A model generated the notes under the pieces. That model did no database searches. It saw only the letters and a program-made list of their open reading frames with translations, and was not told the origin of the DNA. This document shows positions 42,085 to 55,300 of a DNA stretch of 64,000 nucleotides, in pieces. Each line of letters starts with the position of its first letter. The stretch's first letter is position 1. The translations under genes were made by a program, and so were the position numbers. The stretch is from Chrysaora quinquecirrha (taxonomy: Eukaryota; Cnidaria; Scyphozoa; Semaeostomeae; Pelagiidae): positions 434,001 to 498,000 of the forward strand of contig JACTAT010000036.1 in assembly GCA_014526335.1 (NCBI GenBank), in the 5' to 3' direction.

Positions 42085-45000
42085 ATAACTAACTAACTAA
42101 TTAAATAACAAACAAACTGACAAACCAACTAACTAACTAGCTAGCTAACTAACTAACTAACTAACTAGCTAACTAACTAACTAACTAACTAACTAGCTAA
42201 CTAACTAACTAACTAACTAATGAACTAACGAACTAAATAACTAACCAACTAACCGACTAATGAACTAACTAACTAAATAAATAACTAACTAACAAACTAA
42301 CTAACTCACTGACTAGCAAACAAACTACCTAACCAACTAAATAAATAACTAAATAATTAACAAACAAATTAACTAACTAACAAACAAAACGGGGCGAGGC
42401 ACAGTGTATAACTTACCGTCAGCTGCAAGCAGAACATCGACACCTTCCAATAAACTGAGGTCTTCTTGAGTCCAACTATAATTTTCATGAAATTCGCTTG
42501 ATTCTAAATCACTTTCAAACCAGTTCAGTTCCCTGACTTTCACAGAACTGACGCCTGCAAAAGAGAAAACACCTCGTTCGAAACCTATTGTAAATCCATT
42601 ATCAAGGATGGCTTTGTATCAGCTACTGAAGGCAGGGAAAGGGGATTGCCAAAGACATTGCAATTTTGTACAAGGTAAGAAATCATACTTCCGAAACCAA
42701 ATAAGAACTCTGCAACGAAATAGTATACACAATAAATACAACGCAAATCCGACCGTAAACCACATACTACGTATGGCTGGTTGTTTGTCATTGAATTCGG
42801 TTTCTTGAATGTGAATAAGGCCTGCACATAGGTCTCTTCGCAAAAAAATTCTCGAGGGCATAGCTATCTTGAACCAGAAATTAGGTACATGGTATGCGAA
42901 ACAGCGTCTGAAGATTGAAATTATGTTTTCCATCAACTTTGACGATGGAAATCTGTATAGGTCCAACTGCAGCCATTGACCTAAAGGGTGCCATCTTCAT
43001 CAGAAGTGGATTTGATAAAGTTTGATAAATCGGCCTTCAAGTTAAAATCATCTTCATGATCTAGTGCTAGTTATTTATCACAACGCTATCAAAACTTGCG
43101 AACCTTATTTCACTATTCCTTGTCTCAGAAACAAACGATCGCCATCATTTAGTGCTAGTTAATCACAATGCTATCACGACTTGCAAAAATATTGCACTGT
43201 GTCTTGTCTCGGTCTCAGAAACAAACAAATTCATCAAACTGTTGGTTGCAGACACAGTAGTTGCATACACGCATACACGATTCCTAAAGTTGAAGAGACG
43301 ATAAAGAGTTAGGATAGAGAGGTTTTTTTACCATGGGGTAACAATCGGGCATTCTGTTCCATGTTCTTTTGGCATATGTTCAGTATCGATTCACCAGTAT
43401 CTGAAAACAATCAAATTGAGAATAATAATATTTGCCGAAATGCTAAAAATATCTGGACTTACTTAAAAGTTTTTTTCGTCTCATACTCCTCAGAGTATTA
43501 AACTTTAGAAACAAACCAAAACAGTTGCTTGTCATCCTGCTGTATCCCGTAAGCTGATTGGTGTTCTAAACACAATGCAAATCCAGCTCAAATTTTCTAA
43601 CTGGTGCATTTCTGTCCAAATCTTAGCTTAAATTTCTGAGGAGTGTCAGACGAAAATAGCTTTAAATTATGTATTTGAAGTCAAAGAGAAGTGAGATTGT
43701 GGAACTACCTGTCGCGAAAATGCACTCAGAGCTCATACCAGCTATAACGCCGCACATACCAATACCAGCACCAAGTTCAAGGCATATTTTATCTTTGAAT
43801 CTACGAGTAAGATAAAAGAAAAAAGAATAAACTAATGAAGAAGTAATTAAATAGATGAACAAACGAATGAATGAAAGAATGCTGATAAATCAACTAATCA
43901 AAATAAATTACTGAATGAAATATAAACAATGTAGATACTAACTGATCCTGCTCATAAAGAATAAAATCACTTAGAAGAAAGGCTCCTCTCCAAACCTGGT
44001 GAAAATAAAACATGAATGTAAATACACGGTTTTTTTATACGAAACCGATTTATAAGAAACTTAGAACTAGACACCCAAAAAGTTAAGAAACTTTTAGAAC
44101 TAGGAGGAAGAAGTTAAGAAACTGTAGAAATTTTGCATCCGTTTTCCAACATACTGATTCACATTTGTGGAGATAGTTATTAGTTCTCAAGCATTTCCAT
44201 GCGATTTCTTGCACAGGGTGGCTAATTCTGTGCGATTTCTCACATCTGTAAGCAATACTGGTTTCCTTGTATCTCACAGAAGGTTTTTTGTCCTTTTTAC
44301 TGCAATTTATTTCAATTAATTAAGAAACTCTTAGAACTAGGCCCTGAGCTAGGTTTCTTATAAAAAAACGTGTATGCTTTAATTTCATGCCTGTATAAAT
44401 TTCTCAACAGGTATTAAATTTCTAGCATTAAAAAAACATGGTTACTTTCATTCAACTTAATTTTCTAATGTTTTTTTCAAAACTACTGAAAATAACCAGA
44501 TTTTACGATCTTTTATATCTGAAAAACGAGAATGATGGGAATAGTCCAAAACGGATGGACTGGAAAGTCTTTTCTCATGTGTTCTACAAAAGATAATGAT
44601 AAGCAAAAGATGATCATTATCAAAACAAACTCAAATTATCTTGAGTCCTAAAGAAACAATGTTTCTTTAAAACTCACCTGTTGTCCAACATCCATCAATG
44701 GTGTTGCCATACTATGGACTGTAAAAAAGAGAAAGAATCATTTATACCTTACCTATCTACAATGGCTGCCAAATGTAGTTGGAACGCCCAAGATTTTTCG
44801 GGTGAATCACTGACAATTTCGGTAAATCTAGCATATTCACAAGCTTAAGCCCTCCCCTCCCCCTCAAACATTGTTGAGACTATCGATGATTCTCTTAGCA
44901 ATCCCGCGAGGCCAGAATTAGCTGGAAATTGTAGTGTTAAACAACATTGTTTAAAGGGGGAGGAGGGGGGTTGAAACAATAGCAGGCAGTGCAAGAGAAT

Positions 45001-46094
45001 TTCAGTACAGGCGTTCCAACACTTTTGGCAGCCATTGTACCCATAAGAGATTTTTGAGTCAAAGAATGGTTAGTAGCTAATTGCAAAGTATATAGAAGAA
45101 ATTTCTCTTCATACCAAGAGTTATCAATTCAGTTGTCTCTCTTTCATGGTGTCTGTCAATAACAAGGTCCCGTCATCATCAAATCTCAGTTTGTCTTCTC
45201 TTTTCCTGTCATTGTCAGTTTTCAGATTTCTTTCAGAAGTAGCCCAAGGTAGTATAAAGAAAAACCGAGACATTGATAACTTCTCTACAAAAGAGTTTTA
45301 AGTTTTTGGTTAATTAATGTGCACTTAATTATGATTCAAAGATCTTGATAGGTCATAAAGGGTAATTTCTTCTGATCTTAAGCTATATTCAAATGCAGAG
45401 TAGGGTAATTTGCAGCACTAAAGCTTGTGCCCCCCGGATGATATTCTAGGGAAAATACTCTTGGTATCCACTATTCCCCCATCCCTGGAAGGAGTGACAA
45501 CTGAGTTGACTGTAGGCTTGCACAAAGTGGTCAATGTCACTGTCAGCTTGTGAGATTCCAACATTCAACATGCCAATCACCCAGTTTGCGGAGTATGGCA
45601 GTTGTTGATGAGATCTTGTGCATGCAGAAGCACATATCCATTGTTCTCTCCTAGTATGACGTGTCATACCAAAGTATGGCATGTGCATGCACGAGATAAA
45701 CAATAGAACAATAGAAAAGAACAATTGAAACATTCTTCTGCAAGCACAACGTCTCACCATGAACTGCCGTACTCCGCAGCAGACTGGGCCACACCTACAC
45801 CATCCTTTCTTTGAGCAGAATGCCTGACCACCCTCCACACTCACACCCTCACCATCCTTTCTAAGATGCGAAGAATAGTCTGACCTAATAATCGGCTCAG
45901 TTTCAAAAGCTATTAGTTTTAGAAAGTTTCACATTATGGTGACTGCTGGGCTGGGTGGAAGAGGTGCTTCGCTTGACATTAAAACAACAACCTTCAGTAT
46001 TCTCCAAATAAACTGCTCCGCTGCCAACATGCATATCGGAAAGAACCATATCGTTATAATCGACAGGGTTCTCTTCGTTAGACTTCATGTTCAT
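39992..46094 (-). CDS. METTL22: METTL22-type protein-lysine methyltransferase, one frame break
   Basis: The ATG is at 46094 (MNMKSNEENPVDYNDMVLSD). Exon 1 probably ends near 45933. Later exons are 45229-45115, 44718-44678, 43995-43943, 43800-43709, 43400-43332, 42554-42417, 41706-41601 and 40205 down to either donor 40019 or stop 39992. Phases agree from exon 2 onward, except one missing base at 45169-45171 (FDDDG then LVIDRHHERE). Exon 1 to exon 2 is unresolved in phase. The fold is a class I SAM methyltransferase: QQVWRGAFLLSDFI, motif I LELGAGIGMCG, post-I ATDTGES, motif AADVIYDDDLTDALFDT, then VEKRLNFTLEDLDV near the C-terminus. Human METTL22 methylates the DNA/RNA-binding protein KIN17. 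The gene is head-to-head with LLGL. Confidence 0.92.
40598..41057 (+). mobile_element. 5'-truncated LINE 3' end with A tail
   Basis: A short reading frame, ERDQRFCKYCSNEVENETHF, continues one frame later as LLSCKNYNFERKIFLEKIEN and ends QAN-stop at about 40876. The CxxC...HFLLxC arrangement is the C-terminal zinc-knuckle-like region common in non-LTR reverse transcriptase ORFs. A 3' UTR and an A tail (41040-41057) follow. It lies in METTL22 intron 8. The reverse transcriptase and endonuclease domains are absent. Confidence 0.8.
41058..41200 (-). mobile_element. tRNA-derived SINE, family B (copy 2, partial)
   Basis: In minus orientation it contains GGGGCCGGATATCC, GGAATAGCGATTTCC and AACCACCGTAAG, matching the body of the 13477-13735 copy. 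It abuts the A tail of the LINE fragment. The tRNA-like head is missing. Confidence 0.75.
42013..42390. repeat. (CTAA)n microsatellite
   Basis: About 380 bp of CTAA/AACT tetranucleotide repeats have variants (AACC, AACA, AGCT). It lies in METTL22 intron 7 and begins within 30 bp of the exon 7 donor. Confidence 0.95.
43461..43667. mobile_element. MITE, ACTCCTCAGAGTATTAA family (copy 1)
   Basis: The left end is CTTAAAAGTTTTTTTCGTC followed by ACTCCTCAGAGTATTAAA. The right end is the inverted TCTGAGGAGTGTCAGACGAA then TAGCTTTAAA. A GAAACAAACC motif is shared with the copies at 49660-49780 and 57451-57756. It lies in METTL22 intron 5. Confidence 0.8.
44025..44372. mobile_element. MITE, CACGTTTTTTTATAAGAAACC family (copy 1)
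   Basis: The inverted ends are CACGGTTTTTTTATACGAAA on the left and TTTCTTATAAAAAAACGTG on the right. TA flanks both sides (44023-44024, 44373-44374). The body repeats AAGAAACTTTTAGAACTAGG. A relative lies at 54591-55004. Confidence 0.8.
44760..45037. mobile_element. Tc1/mariner-type MITE, 278 bp
   Basis: The inverted ends are CAATGGCTGCCAAATGTAG on the left and ACTTTTGGCAGCCATTG on the right. The second block, GGAACGCC/GGCGTTCC, is also inverted. TA duplications lie at 44758-44759 and 45038-45039. It lies in METTL22 intron 2. Confidence 0.85.
45582..45790. repeat. Inverted-repeat (foldback) element
   Basis: CCAGTTTGCGGAGTATGGCA to TGCAGAAGCAC on the left pairs with TCTTCTGCAAGCACAA to TGCCGTACTCCGCAGCAGAC on the right, in arms of about 55 bp. 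An inner perfect palindrome around TATGACGTGTCATACC lies near the middle. Any ORF read here is a shadow. It lies in METTL22 intron 1. Confidence 0.65.
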
Positions 46095-46377
46095 TTCTAC
46101 CAAAATACTGCTACAACCACGGAGAATAGGCAACTTTTAAAAAGGAACAAAATGAACACTCAGCGGCCATTTTCTTGATTTTGATTCGACTTTAAAACAT
46201 GAACTACGTTGAGCTGGATTGATCATGTGATCTTTCATTGTTAGTCATATGACCTTTGTCTCGTACGCATGTCATTGAGCTTCTGTTGTCGAGGTTTCAA
46301 AAAGTTAACGCCTTGTACAGCAAACTGACTTTTATCTTGACCAATATTTTCCAAAATTTTATTTATGCTGCCTGAAA
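46095..46377. promoter_or_regulatory. Divergent promoter shared by METTL22 and LLGL
   Basis: Only 283 bp separates the two ATGs, which are on opposite strands, so both 5' UTRs and core promoters must share this interval unless upstream exons exist. No clear TATA box was found. The composition is ordinary, without a CpG-rich block. Confidence 0.7.
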
Positions 46378-49300
46378 ATGCTTAAACGTGTGAAAAGAAA
46401 GATTCCTGAGAAGGACAGGATCGGACAGGACTTATTTCACTTCTCTAAGGTGAGTTTTCCGGCCGTTTAGTTATCCTCAAAAAGGAGATTTGTAGCGTAC
46501 AAAAGGACTTTCTTGAATGGGCCTTCCTCTATGGCCCTTTTTCCTCTTCAAGACTTCTGTTTTAGTCGACAATGTTCTAAAAAATTCATGTCTGCTAAAT
46601 GTATACTGACGTCGAGTTTCGAAAAATAGGATTTTAGATTTCGATATTGCCTCACGGGGCATTTCAGGCCAATTACAATTGAATGATGTTTGCAGAAAAA
46701 CTTGAAAACTTTTGTCTTTTTTCTAGACTGTTGAACATGGTTTCCCTAACAAAGCCAGCGCTATGGCATTCGATCAAAAGCTTCAGCTTCTGGCCATCGG
46801 AACAAGCACTGGATTTCTCAAAATGTATCCTTTTCATAAAAAAATTTACGTGAAGTGATTCATTTCATGTGGTTTTGATTTGTGGTAAAGAAGGGTCCAC
46901 AATTTAGACACCCTCTTTGATTTGTTTACCAAAGTAGGTAATTGGTCTGAGAAAACTCCTGTCAAACAATTCATTGAACGATGAAATTTTTTGTTGACTT
47001 TTGTTGGTCTATAAGTTTGGGTTATTTAAAGCAAAACATAACTGTTTGAAAGAAAAACTAAAATTGGGTGTCTGCTGTTACATAATCCTAAACACAATAG
47101 CTCCATGAGAGTTAGCAATTCAAGTTACTCTCTAACTAAAACCAACAAGTTATGACATCATCCTGTAAGGGGGGGGGGGGGTGAGGAAAAACAGCCAGTT
47201 TCTTAAATGATCTAAAAATTTTATCTCCATCTCTTCATTATCATTAGATCCCTTCTCCCTAACCTTTTCATTTTTTACCAGAAAAATGCTTTTATCCTTT
47301 AATTTTTGATCTTTCAAATGAATGGCATCAAATGAATTATTTATAAACAGGAAATTTATTTCATTTGGTCAAAAAAGTGCTGAATAAGAAATAATTATGA
47401 GTCATAATTGATGTGTGGTATTCACAGTTGAAATGGAAATGATTCATTAAGTTCTGATGAAAAATTTATAAATTTCACAAGTACCAACAAGAAATTTGTG
47501 AAATCTGCCAGTGATAAGCAATTAAAGCATATCTTACAAAGTTTATCTCTTGCTCTTGTGGGAAAAATGCATAAAGTTTGAAATTTGTTACCCTACATTG
47601 TAGAATGACATCTCTTATATACATACCACACCTACCATACACATACTATATGCATAGAAAAGTGAAAACGGAAAGAAAACCAAAGAAAAAGACAAAACTG
47701 AGACTTAGCTAAAAGTCAAGATTTAGATTTAGATTCCCTTATAAGAACTAACAGAGCACATATTCAAAAGGGGGGAGCATTAACAAGAGTATATATTGAC
47801 AGTATGACAGTCAAGTGTCAATGACAAGTGATGACAAATCTGTCCCTCACATCTTCACTGGCCACACCAATATGAGAACTTTCATTGAATAAGGATCAAA
47901 GCCTGAAAGATTAGTATTAATTTGATGAAAGAACTCACAAATACTAAAATTTCAATAGAACAGCCAGATTCATAAGGAATTTAACATTTTCACCCCCCCC
48001 CCCCATATTGGATGTGCTGTATTAGCCATTTTGCTAAGAATCTTGCCAAAAATGAATGCAGCATCCAATAGTCTTTATAAGTCAGATTTTAGTATTAGTT
48101 AGCATGTGGCATTAAGGAACAGTTTTCTACTGTTCCTTATCCTGCTTTCTTAACAATTTTCTCAGCAGTGTTGCCCTCTCTTCTGTTAATTGTTTGGGGT
48201 AGCCCCAAACCCCAGTCAGGGCAATATACCAAGCAGGTTAGATATGTAGTTGATAGTTGACTGTGATGGTCCACTTGCATGTATGTAAGGATACTTGTAG
48301 ATGATATGGGTAATATGAGTGGTTAGTACGACTGATGACTCATGGAAAACCTGTTACCATGTAGCTTAGTTGGTTGAGCATGAGTGCAAAGCTGTGGCTA
48401 AACTAGGAGATATATCTCGCATGACATTGTATTTGGCGTGTCTCCCAGAGTGTCTCCTCATTGAACATGCGAGCGACAAGTCAGCAACATGCCCCCAGGT
48501 CACAGAGCCAAAAAATGTTTCTATTGTCTCCAAGAGAAATTTGTGGGTCTCTCGCTACAAATTTTGTCGCATGCTACAAAGTTTATGAGGTGGCTAAGCT
48601 GGGAGACATGTCATGTGTGAACAAGGGGACATGTCATGTGTGACAATGTCACACGCAACATGTCTTCTAGTTTTGCCAGGCCATGCTACTTAGAGCACAT
48701 ACTCTGATGTGTATACTCTGAGGAGTTCATACTCTTATATACTCTGCAAGAAGCCTTTAAGTATGTCCAAACTTTAGCTGAAGACTTAAGAGAAATGTTG
48801 ACAAATAGGATAAGAATTTATATGATCGGATCAAGTTTTTGGTTTGATTGTTTGCTTCAATAATGCATGAGTTTAAAATTATTAAAATCTCCTTTTCTTA
48901 TGTTTGACCTACGATTCTTTCTGTCTTCAGTCCCTTGACTGCAGACTGTAGTGTGTCCTCCATTCTCTATATCTCTTTTACTTGCATAATAACGAAGACA
49001 TGTTACTAGCTAAACTTAAATCTCTGATAACTAGCTATCCTTAAATATCTAAACAGTTCAAGCATAAAGTACTCCAATAAACCTAGTGTGCTTTGATTCA
49101 AAAATCGAATTTCTTGCCATTTTTCTTGACAGCTTTATTTCAGATATGGACGCCCTGGAGTAGAAATATCAGTTCATCATCCTACGGAAACTTGTATTCA
49201 ACAACTATTTTTTCTTCCTGATCAGGTACTGTTCACCCTGTGATCTCTAAAAATACTTCCTGCTTTTGATTTTCTAAGAATTTTATCCTTCCGGTATTTC

Positions 49301-52300
49301 CGAATGTATATAGGGTCTGATAATCTATTGTTGGTTATATCTCTGAGTTACTATGTACGTTAATAATCTTATAAGAAACTATTCATAACAAAGTCTGGCA
49401 CGACTAGAGATTGACCAGACACCAAATTGAATTTCAGGTCAGGGTGAGTTTCAAACCGGTCTGAAACTTCTCGTGTGAAGGCCGTCTAACTTATCTGAAG
49501 TTACGATTTCACCAGCTCCAAATCTCTAAAAAACTTTCAATTCTCGAAACCTCTAAATTAAAAACAAACTTTCAATGAGTTTTCAGTTTGCTTTATTAGA
49601 ATAACTTTTTGAGAGTCTTATAGAATCACGAAAAACAGCGGAAGCATCATTGGGCATACATAAAAGTTGTTTTCGTATGACACTCCTCAGAGTCAGAAAC
49701 AGACCGAAACAAGTTTGTCTCGTTCTGTTTCTGACGTTTATACTCTGAGGAGTGTCCGAAGAAAAAAGCTTTTAAGTATGCTCCATGTTGTGTCCACTGT
49801 TCACCGCGATTTTGAAGTTTTGCACAACTCAAAAACAATAACTTTATTCTAAAAACAAGTGGCTTGTAAACGAAATTGTTTTTCTCTCAAAATCCATGGT
49901 TAATCCAATTCCAAGTATATTGATGACGTCTAACAGTAGCTACTTCCTTGTTAGCATTGTGTTATTTCCGAATTACTGGAACACCTTCCTCTTAAATCGA
50001 ACACAATACCCTGATCTAAGCCTTATATTTGCAATTGTTGATTTTAGGGGAAGATTATCAGTGTTTGTGATGACGGAGAACTGAATACTCTGCATTTATG
50101 GGAAGTTAGTCTTAGAGATGGACACTCTGTTATTGAGGAAGTCAAAGCATGTACTTTAGAAGGAAGGTAAATACAATTAATAGCTCTCTCTCTATCTCAG
50201 AATCAAGCTTGTATAATAATTTGCCCAGGGGGGATACTCATTAACTTTCCATACGGAGGGGTCCATGCCAATATTTGGGGTCCGAAATCTTAAAAACCCG
50301 AGAAAACATTTTAGGTGTCCAAAAATAGCAATATTTGGGGTCTCCAAAACATCAGACTCAATATTTAGGGGTCTGCAACGAAATAGTGGCATGGACCCCC
50401 CGTATTGAAAGTTGATGAGTTCCCCCCCCCCTGGAATAATTTGTGCAAAGTTGATGTCGAAGTCGGTATTATGTGAGAGTCGTTGCATAAACATTTGTCA
50501 CAGCATATTTTTTTAAATCTTCCAAAACTTCAAATTCTAAAAACCAAGAGCAGGGGATTTAAAACATCGTTGTTGTTCAATGTTTAATTACTTTTGCCCT
50601 GGCCAAACGATCAAACGTTGTTTGGAAAACTTTTGAAATTTGCTTTGTTTGACTGTTTGGCCACGTCTTAAAACATTGCTCATCCAACATTTTTAACTTG
50701 TGTCAACGACATTTCGTAGCAACCATGCGTTCGTGCTTGAGCATTTTGCGCATTAGCAGTAACTTCGTCATTCCAAAATGTTGGACAGCAATGTTTTAAA
50801 CGTGGCCAAACGGTCAAACATTTGTCTTAAAGCAAATTTAACAAGTTTGACCAATAAAGTTTGCACCCATGGGCAGTACAGCTGTGGTTGTACAGTGCAG
50901 CGGAGGGCTATCATCAGTACAGCGGAGTGATACCATGAGTACAGCGGTGGATGATATCCCTACACTGTACTGCACAACCACCGCTGTACAGCACATACGT
51001 TATGCGGAGTGGTTTGGTCGTTTGGCCAGGGCCTTGTGCTTATCAAGCAATGCTTTGTTCAGAATCATTGAATTATTACTATTACTCACTGTGATCGTTA
51101 TATTTAAGATTGAAAAAGATATCAGTTTGCTGCTTATCAGTTGAAAGAGAATGTCTCTACATTGGTACAGAAGGCGGACATATTTACGTGCTGGATCTTG
51201 GGAGTTTTGGATTGAAAGATCATATTATTTATCAAGATATCGTCATGCAAAGGTAATGCTTGTTACTGAGGGCGTATTTTTTTGGTAACCTTCTGTTTTC
51301 AGCAGACTTCCGAATTCCGAAAGCGGTAGACTTGGCAGTAAAAAGTTTCTGGTACCAAAAAAACATGGTTGCCGAAAACGGTAGGCTGATCAGAACATCC
51401 TCGAACAAAACCATTCATTTTGAGCGAGAACTCTGCGAAACCTTCCAGGTTCAGGGGCAGAAGGTTTTGGTGGCCTTCTAAACCTGCTGTTTTCAGAAGA
51501 CAGTACCAAAGAAATACGTTTCGACGTCTACTGAAAAGAGAAGGCGCCTGCTGAAAACGGAATGTGACCAAAAAAATACGCCCTGATAGATATGCTAACC
51601 ATATAAGAATGACTTTTAATAAAGATCATTGGAGAATTGGACACGTGAAACGGATTTGGTGAGTCTTATTAATACGTGTTTGACTGGTAAGAGTCTTATA
51701 TTATTAACGTCTCGATTTTTCGTAGTTTACCAGGAGATGAGAATAAAACCAATGGCGGATCAGTTGAAGCACTCAAAGAACATCCACACGATTCCAGCAA
51801 GGTTGAACTTAGTTTTATATACATTGATTGATTGATTAACTTATTGCTTAAGTGTTTGCTTGGCTGATTGGTTGATTAATTGATTGGTTGATTGATTAGT
51901 TGATTGGTTGACTATTTGATTCCTCTATTTTTTCTTTTAATAGCTACTAATTGGTTACAAGAAAGGGATAATAGTTTTGTGGAATCAAGACAAAATCCGA
52001 GCCGAAGGCACATTCAAGGCGTCACATGACCTCGAAGGAGTTTCATGGCATAACAGTGCAAATCAATTCATTAGTGCGCATGAGCGAGGCATCATATCAA
52101 TATGGAGTATACCACAAAGAGAGGATGGTGAAATAATTCAAGAATCCTCGACGCCCTATGGTCCGTTTCCGTGTAAACCAATCAGAAAGGTGGAATGGCA
52201 TGAGCCATATGTGGTTTTTTCTGGTGGATTACCAAGAGCCAGCTATGGTGATAAACACGCTGTTTCATTACAACAAGGAAATACTGTTCAAGTTGTTTTT

Positions 52301-55300
52301 GAATTCACATCAAAAGTTATCGATTTTCTCGTTATCAGCAGCGAACATGATTCAAGTGAGTAACTTTGTTTTTTCTTTTCAGTTTATTCATTGGCCCTCC
52401 TGTAATAAATGTGCCTATCTCTCCGAGGGGTAATTCACTCCTTGAAATTCTCGTGCACCTATTCTGGAAATCCTATTGTTTTCACGGAAATCCCTTAGAA
52501 ATCTCTTCATTTTAATAAAAATATCGTACGCTTTTTTGAAGAAGGGCCTTGCAAAAATCCCTATAAGCAACAAATATTGCTTGGTCTTGAAGTTATTTCT
52601 TTTGTAGCTCCTTTCACTCTTCAACTAGCTATTCCGTTCGCTTGTTCATGGGAAAAATTTAACATCATTTTTGTTATATTTTCAGATGAGCCAATTGCTT
52701 TAGCAGTTCTTTGTGAACAGGAGTTCGTCATGATCGACCTTAAATCAAAAGAACAAGGGTTTGTACAATCAATTTATAATTTTTACATGAATTTATATAG
52801 TATGTATTAGTTCCTTTTGACGGCAATTAGTCGACGCACAACTCCAGAAAGTTGGGCATGTTTTACTTCTGCGATAAGTTGACAGCTGCTAATTTGAACT
52901 GTATTAGAAGTAATTCAAGATTTTGCTATTAAGAAATATTGAGAGGGACTCCTAGAAAATCAAGGACCTTTTCCAACCTCGTCCCCAGGGTTAATAGGAC
53001 TCTACGTGAAACTCCGCTGTCCATATTCGACCCTGGTATCGGCCTAGTCTATTCGCAATTTGATTGGATGTTCAAACAATATAAAATTTAAGTGACGTCA
53101 CAGTTTCTTCAAAATTTCACACCAAAATAGGCCGAAAACTATGTAAAAAAACATCTATAAAAACCAAAAAATTATGCTACATGAGATCTTGTATCTTGCC
53201 TTGCAGTTATCAATGAAATTCTTTGCATTTCCTTTCTAAGAACATCTGCTTTTGGAATCTACGTCTTGATTTGATGCCTAGGCCAAATTTGCCAGTATTT
53301 TGGCAGATTTTGTGGCCGGTACCAGGGCCCAAATCGATTTGACGGTTGAGATTCGAGGAAACTCGATTTGGGGCCTGGGGACGAGGTTGGGACCTGTTCA
53401 TATAATACGGGATAGCCCAGTGATTTGTACGTAGAGATATGATTGCGTTCATATGGGTGGTGGGCTTTCCCGCCTAGGTGATTTCTTACTGCGGTTCCGG
53501 TGAAATTTCACGTTCGTGGGATGAAAATTCCCAATTTGAATGAACTCCAGTGAGCCATCCGACAATGGTGGGATTTATTTGTTAACGTTCGCCACTCATG
53601 ACAAATATATAGAAATATGTATGGTGCGGAGATGGCTCGACATAGCTGAAACAAAAAGTAAACCAGGAGGAGAGCCTTAGGCTGTATGACGTAGAGAGCT
53701 ACTGGACGATTTTATCGAGCTCTATAGCTCAGTGGAAACGTCGTTTGCTGTATGATCATGCAATCCAGGTTCGAATCCCATCTATTGTGGTATGCCACTG
53801 GAGGAAAAATGTTTATTTGGTAACTATATGCAAGCGCGAATCGAAAGTCATTATATTTGAATAGCACCTTTGAATTAAAATGACTACCTGGCTCACCTTG
53901 CTGAATTTTAACACATGAACAGGGTCTGAAAATGAACCCACCTCAGTGTGCTATCCCACCTCATATGAACAGACCCTTGAAAGTTCCTCTTCCTTGTTCT
54001 GTTAGAAACATTAAGGTTGTATTATGTCTTTTGTAAGCATCGACCATTTCACTAATCAATAAATTTGTTATTAGTTAGCTTTCATTTTTCTGGTCTTTTA
54101 GGTATCCAACGCATATGCAACCGTATTTGGCTTGCTTGCATTCATCCAATATCACGTGTTCTGTTCACTGTCATGATTGCCCTGAAGATTTATGGAACAA
54201 CATCAAATCAGCTGGAGAGAAGAATACTGGAAGTGAATACTCAAACGAGGTATTCTTAAATAATCATTTGCTATACCCTCTACGGTGATATGTCATCATT
54301 TTTATTTAAATTTCAGAATAAACAACAACTTTTATTGAAAACATGTTTCGGACATTCTTGATGTTCATCTTCAGCTCAACCAGATAAGAAATTAAAACAC
54401 AGCCACTGTAACACTGCTTTTTTATGAACAACCGTTATAAGGAACACCATACTGAAATTCGGGTCTTTTTTCCATTTCTGAGAAACGCTCAAGCAATGTT
54501 CACCAGCGTGAAGCCTCGGTCAGGTTACCTGCAGGCACATTCTGTATAAGGCAATATCACCTTCTCACTGAAAGTGATTTTTACATTTATGCACGCTTTT
54601 TTTTATAAAGAACCTAGCTCAAGGCCTAGTTCTTAAAGTTCCTTATTTTTGACCTCTTTTGAGACGATTGTAGTTCCAAAAGTTCCTTAATAGTTCCTTA
54701 ATTTTAACTGCACATACAGTTTAATGACTACTGTACAGAGACATTTGCATGTAAGCAAAGCTCGAGACTACTCAAGGAAACATTTGATACATGCGTAAAG
54801 TACAATTTATGTGATTTTCGACTGCAAATGAATGGAAAGGGCTTTCTAATTCTGGATTGTTTGCAGTGATGAAAATATTCAACAACGAAAAGTTCCTTAG
54901 TGATTTTCTCTTTAGTAGTATAAGTTCTTTAATTTTTCGAGTTTAAATTTTCGGGCCTTCTATATGTAGGTTCCTTATAAAGTGGTTCCTTATAAAAAAG
55001 CGTGTAAAATTTAATTGTCATAGTGATTTATTATAATTTGATATTTAGTGGGAACAAAACTAAATTTTCCATTTGTGCCAAATCATCACAGGCACATTTT
55101 CAGGGAATAATTTTTGGTCGAAGGGACATAAAAGTCGTCTGAACCCCTCGTTCAGATCCTCTCCTTGGTTTCCTTTGTATGAGAAATTATTTATCGATAT
55201 TTATTTTGATTTATTGATAACAAAGTTTTAGTACACATCATTTTATCATTATCTGTGATATGATATATTTCATTTTTTGTTAGTTAAAACAGATAGTGAT

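Noticed and set aside
45446..45844. 132-residue minus-strand ORF
   Set aside because: It covers the inverted-repeat element in METTL22 intron 1 and has no protein-like conservation that I can see.
53700..53795. Possible tRNA gene (box A TAGCTCAGTGG, box B GGTTCGAATCC)
   Set aside because: The T-arm and acceptor stem do not pair properly, and a related module at 17400-17455 sits in a repeat. It is best read as a SINE head.
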